A stretch of DNA of 6,954 nt from Campylobacteraceae bacterium (GTDB taxonomy: Bacteria > Campylobacterota > Campylobacteria > Campylobacterales > Sulfurovaceae), in contig JALWMN010000057.1 in assembly GCA_027083895.1 (NCBI GenBank), positions 1-6,954 on the forward strand, given 5' to 3'. The notes under the pieces were generated by a model. That model worked only from the letters and a program-made list of their open reading frames with translations. It made no database searches and was not told where the DNA came from. Positions 1 through 6,059 of this stretch are shown here, one piece after another. A program made the position numbers and the translations under genes. The number at the start of each line of letters is the position of its first letter. The stretch's first letter is position 1.

Positions 1-108
1 CTAAACTTAGAAACACTTATAGAAAAATCTCTTAATTTGGTAAAAAAATATAAAGATTATAAAGTAGAGTATAGACTCTTAAGTATAGAAGATGTTGATA
101 ATTTTTAA
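1..108 (+). CDS. C-terminal fragment of an unrecognised protein
   Basis: An open frame runs from the first base of the window to a TAA at 106-108 and gives the last 35 residues of a protein whose start lies outside. The tail is rich in Lys, Leu and Glu (it begins LNLETLIEKS and ends LLSIEDVDNF) and shows no motif that I can assign to a family. Its very AT-rich, Lys-heavy composition resembles accessory DNA, but it is too short to judge. It converges on the methyltransferase gene that ends at 161. It is probably a real gene end, because the reading frame is clean and the next 50 bases hold a hairpin, but the function is unknown. Confidence 0.6.
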   Translation, partial: LNLETLIEKSLNLVKKYKDYKVEYRLLSIEDVDNF

Positions 109-125
109 TCGTAGAGACTTCTCCT

Positions 126-157
126 CGTTAGCAGTTGTACTGCGTAATGTATACATT
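126..157. terminator. Hairpin and palindrome between convergent gene ends
   Basis: Bases 126-135 pair with 139-149 around a TGT loop; the perfect core is GCAGT/ACTGC at 131-135 and 139-143, with one bulged G at 144 and one G-T pair. A 12-nt perfect palindrome, AATGTATACATT, overlaps it at 146-157. The position between the + strand stop at 108 and the minus strand stop at 161 suits a bidirectional terminator. However, neither side has a clean T-run, so termination is inferred from position and structure only. Confidence 0.35.
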
Positions 158-160
158 TCT

Positions 161-1174
161 TTAACTAGCTTCTAAAGAGGATATGTTTTGAGTCTCTTTT
201 AAATCAAAGCAACCTGTTTTGTAGATTTGCTCTATTATTGCTACAAGTACATTTACTGCTACGCTATTGCCAAATTGTTTGTAGGCTTGATTTATTGATG
301 GATGGATTTTAAAGCTATCTGGGAAGCCCTGTAATCTTGCACACTCTCTTGGGCTTAGTTTTCTTATCTTTCCATCTATATAGTAAAGACCAGTTTTTGC
401 TCCAGCTCCTCCTCCGTAGGCTGATAGGGTAATTGCATGTCCATAGGGGCTATAGATTCGCTCTCCCTGTCCACCTTTATTAACATATCCAATTTGGATA
501 GGTCTATTTGGTAGCTCTACATCGCCAAAGAGGTTGGTTTGGGGGTAATACTCTTTTGTAAAGTAGGTATCCGGTCTATTAATTATTTTAGCATCTTTTG
601 GGTTTTCTTCTAAAATATCTAATAGGGCTACTTTTTTATTGCTTGGTGGTGGAAATTGAAAATTTTTTATATTTAAATCTCTTCTAAAGCAAACAATAAA
701 AATTCTCTCTCTATTTTGTGGTAAACCAAAGTTACTTGCATTTAATACTTTATAGTAGACATCATAATCTAAGCTATTAAGTATCTCTACTACCGTTTTT
801 AAAGTTTTACCATTATCGTGGCGTTCGATATTGCGGACATTCTCTAAAAGTAGAACTTTTGGTTTATGGAATTTTGCGATTCTAGCAATATCGAAAAATA
901 GAGTACCTCTTGCATCTTCAAATCCCCTTTGTTTACCTGAAATAGAGAATGCTTGGCACGGAAACCCAGCACATATCATATCGTGAGGCGGAATATCTGA
1001 GGCTTCTATCTTGGTTATATCGCCTGCTGGTTTAATACCATAGTTTTCAAAATATGTTTTTGCAGCCTCTTTATCCCACTCCGAGGCAAAAACACATTGG
1101 GCGTTAAATTGCATCATAGCTTGATGAAAGCCACCAATTCCTGCAAATAGGTCGATAAATTTAACTCTACTCAT
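161..1174 (-). CDS. DNA (cytosine-5)-methyltransferase, M.HhaI/M.HinP1I type, predicted GCGC specificity
   Basis: This type II DNA methyltransferase would transfer a methyl group from SAM to C5 of cytosine. All hallmark motifs are seen in order in 337 residues: SAM-binding FIDLFAGIGGF (6-16), catalytic GFPCQAFS (70-77, nucleophile Cys73), ENVR (111-114), QNRERIF (153-159), the target-recognition region (about 178-272), RECARLQGFP (276-285) and QFGNSVAVNV (300-309). It resembles remembered M.HhaI (327 aa) closely along its length. The recognition loops GGQGERIYS (234-242) and TLSAYGGG (249-256) match HhaI, including the counterparts of its Gln237, Arg240, Ser252 and Tyr254, so GCGC is the likely target (inference). 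AAGG lies 6 nt before the ATG. The start overlaps the end of the endonuclease relic by 8 nt, the usual coupled R-M arrangement. With that partner destroyed, it is now probably an orphan methylase. Confidence 0.95.
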   Translation of the reverse strand: MSRVKFIDLFAGIGGFHQAMMQFNAQCVFASEWDKEAAKTYFENYGIKPAGDITKIEASDIPPHDMICAGFPCQAFSISGKQRGFEDARGTLFFDIARIAKFHKPKVLLLENVRNIERHDNGKTLKTVVEILNSLDYDVYYKVLNASNFGLPQNRERIFIVCFRRDLNIKNFQFPPPSNKKVALLDILEENPKDAKIINRPDTYFTKEYYPQTNLFGDVELPNRPIQIGYVNKGGQGERIYSPYGHAITLSAYGGGAGAKTGLYYIDGKIRKLSPRECARLQGFPDSFKIHPSINQAYKQFGNSVAVNVLVAIIEQIYKTGCFDLKETQNISSLEAS

Positions 1175-1429
1175 TGGCTACCTTAAATAACTCTAGAGGG
1201 TTAATCTTGAATTGTAAACTAGTTGGGTCTGGTGTGCCACCTTTTCTTTGCATTGTAACTCTACCAATTTTTAAGCTACCTCTTGGCGTTACATGCACAC
1301 TCCCTTGTGCATAAAAGTTTACAACAAAATTGATATCTTTTAGTATCCAACTTAAAGTATTGTCGCTATCTTTTCTTGTTACTAAAAACCACCCTTTGCA
1401 GTAAGTGAGCCTATCTCTTTTTTATCCAT
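1167..1429 (-). pseudogene. Relic of HinP1I-type (GCGC) type II restriction endonuclease, large internal deletion
   Basis: Two pieces of one endonuclease survive. The ATG at 1429 (GGAG 5 nt upstream) opens MDKKEIGSLTAKGGF and stops at TAG 1384-1382. This aligns with the start of R.HinP1I as I remember it (MNLVELGSKTAKDGF). In another frame, starting near 1394 with GWFLVTRKDS and ending at TAG 1169-1167, about 75 residues match the HinP1I C-terminus: WILKDIN, TPRGSLKIGRVTMQRKGG and LQFKINPLELF. HinP1I is 247 aa, so roughly 160 residues are missing. They include the catalytic Asp62 and Gln81-x-Lys83 region, and the join is also out of frame. No nuclease activity is expected. The junction GGGTGGTTTTTAG reads sensibly in both frames, which fits a deletion between short repeats (inference). 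The pairing with an HhaI-like methylase supports GCGC for both. Confidence 0.85.
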
Positions 1430-1450
1430 GAAGTCTCCGACAATAGTAAC

Positions 1451-1469
1451 TTTCGATATTATATCGAAA
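1451..1469 (-). promoter_or_regulatory. Perfect 9-1-9 palindrome containing a TATAAT -10 box, promoter/operator of the R-M pair
   Basis: The sequence TTTCGATATAATATCGAAA (minus strand) is a perfect inverted repeat with a one-base centre. TATAAT occupies 1463-1458 inside it. A start about 7 nt downstream would leave a leader of about 22 nt before the endonuclease-relic ATG at 1429. No good -35 hexamer is visible 17-18 nt upstream (TACCTT). A palindrome centred on the -10 box is what a repressor or autoregulated R-M operator would look like. The regulator is unknown: no controller gene is seen nearby. Confidence 0.5.
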
Positions 1470-1526
1470 TTAGTTTTTATAAGGTATTTTGGAAGAGTTA
1501 AATTGATGTTGAAGGGGCTAGTTTTT

Positions 1527-1544
1527 TCCAAGCAAGAGCTTGGA
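1527..1544 (-). terminator. Stem-loop directly after the pit stop codon
   Basis: On the minus strand TCCAAGC and GCTTGGA form a perfect 7-bp stem around a TCTT loop, one base after the TAA of pit (1548-1546). It is followed by six A's, not T's, so it is not a canonical intrinsic terminator. It may stop or stabilise the pit mRNA 3' end before the R-M promoter begins. The location is suggestive but the role is inferred. Confidence 0.4.
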
Positions 1545-1545
1545 G

Positions 1546-3084
1546 TTAGGCTGCTAGGCCTTTAATAACGAAGAAAATAATAGCAGAGAGGGCTGCGGCT
1601 GCTGGTACTGTAATAATCCATGCAGCGATAATTTTTTTGACCATTCCACGTTTTACATAGTTTTCTCTAATTGCTTTTTTAATCTTTTTCACAACACGTT
1701 TTTGATTTTTGTGTGCATTAATAAGCTCTAACTTTTTAGCAGCCTCTTCATCAGGGCAGGCTTTGAGTTGTGCTTTTAGAGCTTTGAGTTTCTCTACCTC
1801 TTTATAGAGGGCTTCTTGTTTTTCTTGCATATTTTTACTATCGAGCCACTCTCTAAGGAATCCAACCCCAAAGACTGCACCAACTGCAATGTGTGTAGAA
1901 GATACTGGTAGTCCAAGTTGTGAAGCAATAACAACTGTAATTGCTGCTGCCATCATAATAGAGAAGGCTCTCATTTGGTCAAGCTCTGTAATTTCGCTAC
2001 CAACTGTTTTAATAAGTCTTGGCCCAAAGAGTGAAAGCCCCACCGCAATACCTAAACCGCCAATAACCATTACCCATAGAGGAATTGCTGCTTTTTTCGA
2101 TACTGTTAAGTGTGTTAGAGCATCATTTACAGCTGCTAATGGTCCAACTGCGTTTGCAACATCATTGGCTCCATGTGCAAAGCTAAGTAGTGCTGCTGCA
2201 AAGATGAGTGGAATTGTAAAGAGTTTGTTTAGATCAGCTCTATTATTCTCTAAGCCTGCAACTTTGCTTGCAACTCTAGGTTTTACAATGAAGAAGGTAA
2301 TAACTCCGCCAATGAGACCAAAAGTTAACCCTACACCAATAGTTGGCTTTTTAGTGTGTGGAAGGAAGCTTAACACTTCTGTAATATCTTTCCATACATG
2401 CTTTAAGCCTTTTAGGGTAAGGTAAGTAATAAATGCTGCCGACATAATAGCAACTAAAATTGGGACAATCTTCTTAGCTGCTGCAATTTTATCTTCTTTA
2501 TTAATCATAGTAGTTTTAATAATATAGAGGAAAGATGCTGCAATTGCACCACCAAGTACAGGAGAGATAATCCAAGAGGCAACAATTTTTCCCATTGTTC
2601 CCCAAGAAACAACTGCAAGTCCTCCTGCAGCAACACCAGCACCTAGTACACCACCAACAATCGAGTGTGTAGTAGAAACTGGAGCTTTAAGCCAAGTTGC
2701 AAGGTTAAGCCATAATGCGGCTGCAAGGAGTGCAGCACTCATAGCGTAAACAAAGATCATTGGGTCGTTACCAAATGCAGTTGGAGCAATAATTCCTTTT
2801 TTGATAGTTCCTACAACATCACCGCCAGCAATTAAAGCACCACCAGCTTCGAAGATAGAGGCAATAATAATTGCACCACCAATTGTTAAAGCTCCAGCTC
2901 CAACTGCAGGGCCTACATTGTTAGCAACATCATTTGCACCAATATTCATTGCCATATAGGCACCAAAGAGTGCTGCTACTACTAAAAAAGTTCCATTAGG
3001 ATTGTTGCCCATTAAAGTATTAGCATAGTATGCTGCTGCGATTGCAAAGATTGCACCAAGAATAACTTTGAAAATGTTACCCAT
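1546..3084 (-). CDS. pit: Inorganic phosphate transporter, PiT (PHO4) family
   Basis: This inner-membrane permease probably takes up phosphate (or metal-phosphate) driven by an ion gradient. The 512-residue protein shows the internal duplication of the family. The first half has GANDVANNVGP (49-59) and PVSTTH (135-140). The second has GANDVANAVGP (305-315) and PVSSTH (393-398). About ten to twelve hydrophobic segments surround a short central cytoplasmic stretch (190-205) and a hydrophilic link (270-287). An unusual highly charged, coiled-coil-like segment of about 70 residues (411-483) precedes the last membrane helix (about 486-506). The ATG at 3084 is preceded by AAGGAG at 3096-3091 with 6 nt spacing, and a TATAAT lies further upstream. 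Directly before it on the same strand lies the MddA-like gene, about 93 bp away. Family assignment is firm; the coupling ion and affinity cannot be read from sequence. Confidence 0.96.
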   Translation of the reverse strand: MGNIFKVILGAIFAIAAAYYANTLMGNNPNGTFLVVAALFGAYMAMNIGANDVANNVGPAVGAGALTIGGAIIIASIFEAGGALIAGGDVVGTIKKGIIAPTAFGNDPMIFVYAMSAALLAAALWLNLATWLKAPVSTTHSIVGGVLGAGVAAGGLAVVSWGTMGKIVASWIISPVLGGAIAASFLYIIKTTMINKEDKIAAAKKIVPILVAIMSAAFITYLTLKGLKHVWKDITEVLSFLPHTKKPTIGVGLTFGLIGGVITFFIVKPRVASKVAGLENNRADLNKLFTIPLIFAAALLSFAHGANDVANAVGPLAAVNDALTHLTVSKKAAIPLWVMVIGGLGIAVGLSLFGPRLIKTVGSEITELDQMRAFSIMMAAAITVVIASQLGLPVSSTHIAVGAVFGVGFLREWLDSKNMQEKQEALYKEVEKLKALKAQLKACPDEEAAKKLELINAHKNQKRVVKKIKKAIRENYVKRGMVKKIIAAWIITVPAAAALSAIIFFVIKGLAA

Positions 3085-3090
3085 TCTTCT

Positions 3091-3117
3091 CTCCTTTAAT
3101 TTGTTAGGGCAATTATA
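3091..3117 (-). promoter_or_regulatory. pit promoter -10 box and ribosome binding site
   Basis: Reading leftward, TATAAT lies at 3117-3112 and AAGGAG at 3096-3091, giving a predicted leader of about 20 nt before the ATG at 3084. No convincing -35 hexamer is present at the expected spacing (TATCTT at 3140-3135), so an activator may be needed. Upstream is an A/T-rich tract (3121-3150) and then the direct repeat at 3151-3167. Confidence 0.5.
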
Positions 3118-3150
3118 TCTTTTTTAATCTAATGAAGATAAATTTTTTTT

Positions 3151-3167
3151 GTTACCGTTGTGTTACC
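3151..3167. promoter_or_regulatory. Putative Pho-box-like operator upstream of pit (11-nt direct repeat)
   Basis: GTTACCGTTGTGTTACC on the + strand contains GTTACC twice with an 11-nt period, that is GTTAC-N6-GTTAC. PhoB/OmpR-family regulators bind tandem sites with this period. The Campylobacter jejuni PhosR box, as I recall it, is GTTTC-N6-GTTTC with the same spacing. The repeat lies about 33 nt upstream of the pit TATAAT, centred near -54 of the predicted start, and its GTTAC orientation is opposite to pit. Control by the neighbouring response regulator is inference. Confidence 0.45.
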
Positions 3168-3177
3168 AAAATAGAGT

Positions 3178-3900
3178 CTATTTTTTGATTTTAGGGAGCA
3201 TCATGCCTACTCTTCTTTTATACTCTTTGTAGGTTTCTCCAAGCTCTTTTTGTAGATCCTTCTCCTCAAAATAGAGCCCTATAAAGATATAGATGGTAAA
3301 AAGAGTTGCTAAAAGGAGGTGAGAGTAGCTCATAGTTGGTGCAAAAAAGAGCCCTATTATTACACCTAGCTGGATTGGGTGGCGGATATATTTATAGAAG
3401 AGCTTCTCTTGAAATGGTGTCTCTTTTTCAGGTATCCCTTTTAGATGGAAGTAGACTTGTTGGAGACCAAATAGTTCGAAGTGGTTAATAACAAATGTGG
3501 CAATAACACTAAAGCTCCAACCAAAGATAAAGAGTGCTAAGAGTAGATAGTAAGCTAAGCCATCTTCAAAGTACCATAGATAGCCATCAATTGGCTGCCA
3601 AAGAAAAGTTACTATAAAAAGTGCTACTCCAGACATTAAGACATAGGTACTTCGCTCACTTGCACCTGGAATAAACTTTGTAATAACTGCTTTAAACCTG
3701 GCTCTTGCCATAGTGCTATGTTGGAGCCCAAAGAGTGCTGCAAGGAGAATATTGATTAAAACTGCCAAGAGAGTTGGCATGGTTTGTGGGTCGTTAATGG
3801 AGCGTCCAAAGAGTTTGAAGCCTCCAACATAGAGCGTAAAGGCTAGTTGGGCTAAAAGTGCAAGGGTATAGGTTGCAATACCATAGAGAAAGATTTTCAT
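3178..3900 (-). CDS. NnrU/MddA-like integral membrane methyltransferase family protein
   Basis: This 240-residue protein has about five to six hydrophobic segments (around 4-25, 42-60, 85-101, 114-137, 175-190, 195-210). Motifs shared with the NnrU/methanethiol S-methyltransferase (MddA) group are visible: QHSTMAR (60-66), ERSTYVL (82-88) and NHFELFGLQQV (139-149). The C-terminus has the signature of isoprenylcysteine-methyltransferase-fold enzymes: RHPIQLG (173-179) and EEKDLQKELGETYKEYKRRV (212-231), where SAM binds in characterised relatives. MddA proteins methylate methanethiol to dimethyl sulfide. The length fits, but relatives differ in substrate, so only the family is firm. The start at 3900 has a weak AAGAG site and a TATAAT at 3925-3920. 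It is divergent from the response regulator and lies just before pit, with no obvious functional link to either. Confidence 0.75.
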   Translation of the reverse strand: MKIFLYGIATYTLALLAQLAFTLYVGGFKLFGRSINDPQTMPTLLAVLINILLAALFGLQHSTMARARFKAVITKFIPGASERSTYVLMSGVALFIVTFLWQPIDGYLWYFEDGLAYYLLLALFIFGWSFSVIATFVINHFELFGLQQVYFHLKGIPEKETPFQEKLFYKYIRHPIQLGVIIGLFFAPTMSYSHLLLATLFTIYIFIGLYFEEKDLQKELGETYKEYKRRVGMMLPKIKK

Positions 3901-3919
3901 TATTGGCTCTTTTTAGATA

Positions 3920-3925
3920 ATTATA
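3920..3925 (-). promoter_or_regulatory. Candidate -10 box for the MddA-like gene
   Basis: TATAAT on the minus strand (3925-3920) sits about 20 nt before the ATG at 3900, which would give a leader of about 13 nt. The -35 position (AACAAT at 3948-3943) is a poor match. The 120-bp intergenic region 3901-4020 must hold promoters for both divergent genes. On the + side TTGATA occurs at 3962-3967, but no matching -10 box appears at normal spacing. Confidence 0.4.
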
Positions 3926-4010
3926 TTAAAATTTGTAATTAAATTGTTTGAAAAGTGAGAGTTGATAATAATTTTTTCTTAGTTGTGTTAAGATATTAGT
4001 ACTACTTCGA

Positions 4011-4023
4011 AAGGATCTGAGTG
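4011..4023 (+). promoter_or_regulatory. Ribosome binding site fixing a GTG start
   Basis: AAGGA at 4011-4015 lies 5 nt before GTG at 4021-4023. An in-frame TGA immediately precedes the GTG (4018-4020), so no start further upstream is possible. The next in-frame Met is residue 39, which would remove half the receiver domain. GTG is therefore the start. Confidence 0.75.
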
Positions 4024-4677
4024 AGTGATACAATTTTAATTATCGAAGATAACGAAGATATTTTAGAACTAGAGGAGATCCATTTAAGAAAAGCCGGTTT
4101 TGATGTTTTAGGTTTTTTAAATACGAAAGGAGTGATGCAAGCTTTAGAAGAAGAGGATATTTCTCTACTAATAGTTGATCGAAACTTGCCAAATGTCGAG
4201 GGTAGCGAGTTTGTTAAAGAGCTTAGAGAGCTAGGCTTTGATATGCCAGTAATCTTTGTTACAGCTAAAGATAGCGATGAGGATCTTATTGAGGGGTTTT
4301 TACGAGGAGGAGATGACTATATAAAAAAACCATTTGATATGAATGAGTTGGTCTTAAGAGCAAAAGCACACATTGCTAGATATAGGGGGAGTGGTAAAAG
4401 GGTTCGGTATAAAGGGCTCCTTTTAGATAAAGAAGCGATGCAAGCGACTCTTGATGATCAACCAATTAAATTAACAGCGTTAGAGTTTAAGCTAATAGAG
4501 TATTTAATAGAAAATAGACACCGTGTTGTATCAAGAGAGGAGCTTATTTCTAAGATTTGGCAAGAGGAAGTGGGTAGCAAAAGTGTGAATATGGCGATTT
4601 CAAGACTTAAAAGTAAGTTAGAAGTAAGTCAAGAGTATATCGAAGCGATTCGAGGGATTGGATATAAAGTATGCTAA
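4021..4677 (+). CDS. OmpR/PhoB-family two-component response regulator
   Basis: This cytoplasmic DNA-binding regulator of 218 residues starts at GTG. The receiver domain (about 4-115) has the acidic pair Glu9-Asp10, the phospho-acceptor Asp53 (in LLIVDRNLP), Thr81, Tyr100 and the conserved Lys103-Pro104 (in DDYIKKPF). The C-terminal winged-helix domain (about 125-218) shows the usual LTALEFKLIEYL, VVSREELISKIW, VNMAISRLKSKL and IRGIGYKV segments. Length is typical. The stop overlaps the kinase start by 7 nt, so the two are almost certainly translated together and form one signalling pair. Because the kinase has a PhoR-like sensor and pit lies nearby with a tandem-repeat operator, a PhoB/PhosR role in phosphate response is my best guess. 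The receiver and helix sequences alone do not prove it. Confidence 0.93.
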   Translation: MSDTILIIEDNEDILELEEIHLRKAGFDVLGFLNTKGVMQALEEEDISLLIVDRNLPNVEGSEFVKELRELGFDMPVIFVTAKDSDEDLIEGFLRGGDDYIKKPFDMNELVLRAKAHIARYRGSGKRVRYKGLLLDKEAMQATLDDQPIKLTALEFKLIEYLIENRHRVVSREELISKIWQEEVGSKSVNMAISRLKSKLEVSQEYIEAIRGIGYKVC

Positions 4678-6047
4678 AGCTACACCAATATTTTCTGCGA
4701 AGTACCTTGTGGATTTTGATATTCTCTTTTTTTATTACTGCTCTCTTTAGCTACTACTTTGCAAAGCAGAGTGAAATAGAGAGTGCAAAGAGTTCATTAA
4801 GAAATATAGTTAATGTTGCGTCGCTACAGAGAGATTTAAATAGCAGTTATTTAGCAGAGTTAGCACAGAGTAGTAGAGCTAGAGTAAGCTATATCGATAA
4901 GCAAGGGAGGGTGCTTTACGATAGTGAACACAATAGTAGCGATATGGAGAACCACCTTGCAAGACCAGAGATTCAAGAGGCAAAACTCAAGGGGATTGGG
5001 GCGAGTGTTCGCTATTCAAGTACACTCAAGAGAGATCTTATCTATGTCGTAAAGCAGCTACCAAATGGCTATTTACGCTTAGCCTATCCACAACGCTCTA
5101 TCTATAATAGTGTTGTAGATATGATGGCAAAAATTTTAATATATTTTTTAATCTTAATAGCTCTACTGCTCTACTTTAGTGGCAAGATTAATAGTAGAAT
5201 ATCGAGTGATAGCAAAAAGATAGATAGTGCTTTAGATGCTCTACTAAAAAAGGATTTTTCTATCTATTTGGGTGATGTGAGCTGTTGTAAAGAGTTTACA
5301 AAAATTGCAAAAAAGATACAAAAGGTTGCAAAACAGCTAAAGAAACGCCAAAGACAGAAAGATAGATATACCAAACGCTTAAAAGAGATAACCAAACGGC
5401 AAGGCGATATAATTTCGGCAATTAGCCACGAGTTTAAAAATCCGGTTGCTGCTATAATTGGTTATGCCCAAACAATTAAAGAGACCCCCGATTTGGATGA
5501 TAGTTTAAAGAGGAAGTTTATAGATAAAATTGAGAGCAATGCGAAGAAGATATCGACGATGATCGATACGCTAGCTCTCTCTATAAAGCTTGAGAGTAAG
5601 GCGATAGTATTAAACAAAGAGGAGTTTAATATTGCAGAGTTGGCAAAAAGTACAAAAGAGATGCTTAAGCAGAAGTATAGAGATAGAGAGATTATTTTAA
5701 AGTGCGAAGATGTAATGGTAAAAGCCGATAGAAATATGCTTGAGAATGTTTTTATTAACATGATTGAGAATGCTTTGAAGTACTCTGAAGATGAAGTAGT
5801 TGTAAAATGTTCAAAAGAGCGAGTTGAAGTCATTGATAGAGGTATTGGTATAAGTGCAAACGATATAAAGAAGATTAAAGAGAAGTTCTATAGAGTTGAT
5901 GGGATAAGCTGGAATAACTCTATAGGGGTAGGGCTCTATATTGTAGATTATATCTTGAAACTTCATAAGTTGGAGTTAGAGATAAAAAGCCAAAAAGGGA
6001 AAGGTTCGGTTTTTGGATTTGAGATTAAAAAGATTTTGGTAAAATAG
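4671..6047 (+). CDS. Sensor histidine kinase with PhoR/WalK-type extracytoplasmic sensor domain
   Basis: This 458-residue inner-membrane kinase has helices at about 12-31 and 152-170. The periplasmic segment (32-150) has the PhoR/WalK/PnpS-type signature: RVSYIDKQGRVLYDSE (71-86), MENHLARPEIQEA (92-104), GIGASVRYSSTL (108-119) and LIYVV (123-127). A Lys-rich linker (171-245, with a Cys205-Cys206 pair) leads to the dimerisation helix with phospho-acceptor His253 (AISHEFKNP). The ATPase domain shows the N box NMIENALKYS (363-372), G1 DRGIGIS (389-395), F box KFYRVD (405-410) and G2 GVGLYIV (419-425). No cytoplasmic PAS domain is evident. The ATG lies inside the regulator's last codons with no good ribosome binding site of its own, implying translational coupling. 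A phosphate-sensing role is inferred from sensor type and neighbourhood; cell-envelope sensing is the alternative. Confidence 0.93.
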   Translation: MLKLHQYFLRSTLWILIFSFFITALFSYYFAKQSEIESAKSSLRNIVNVASLQRDLNSSYLAELAQSSRARVSYIDKQGRVLYDSEHNSSDMENHLARPEIQEAKLKGIGASVRYSSTLKRDLIYVVKQLPNGYLRLAYPQRSIYNSVVDMMAKILIYFLILIALLLYFSGKINSRISSDSKKIDSALDALLKKDFSIYLGDVSCCKEFTKIAKKIQKVAKQLKKRQRQKDRYTKRLKEITKRQGDIISAISHEFKNPVAAIIGYAQTIKETPDLDDSLKRKFIDKIESNAKKISTMIDTLALSIKLESKAIVLNKEEFNIAELAKSTKEMLKQKYRDREIILKCEDVMVKADRNMLENVFINMIENALKYSEDEVVVKCSKERVEVIDRGIGISANDIKKIKEKFYRVDGISWNNSIGVGLYIVDYILKLHKLELEIKSQKGKGSVFGFEIKKILVK

Positions 6048-6059
6048 AACTAGTTTAAT

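Noticed and set aside
1430..1545. The endonuclease-relic N-terminal frame stays open upstream of the ATG at 1429 for about 38 codons and into pit
   Set aside because: HinP1I similarity begins at the ATG, a GGAG site lies 5 nt before it, and the stretch contains a promoter-like palindrome. An open run of this length is not rare by chance, so I do not call it coding.
1889..2425. 178-codon open frame on the + strand
   Set aside because: It lies entirely opposite the PiT gene, has low-complexity Ala/Ile/Ser-rich content typical of an antisense shadow of membrane segments, and has no family features.
3168..3184. AAAATAG/CTATTTT inverted repeat over the stop codon of the MddA-like gene, considered as a terminator
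   Set aside because: The stem is almost all A-T and weak, and there is no T-run after it on the minus strand; it may simply reflect AT-rich sequence.
5462..5833. 123-codon open frame on the minus strand
   Set aside because: It is antisense to the kinase core and rich in Ser/Phe/Ile as expected from the complement of Lys/Glu-rich coding sequence; no independent evidence of a gene.
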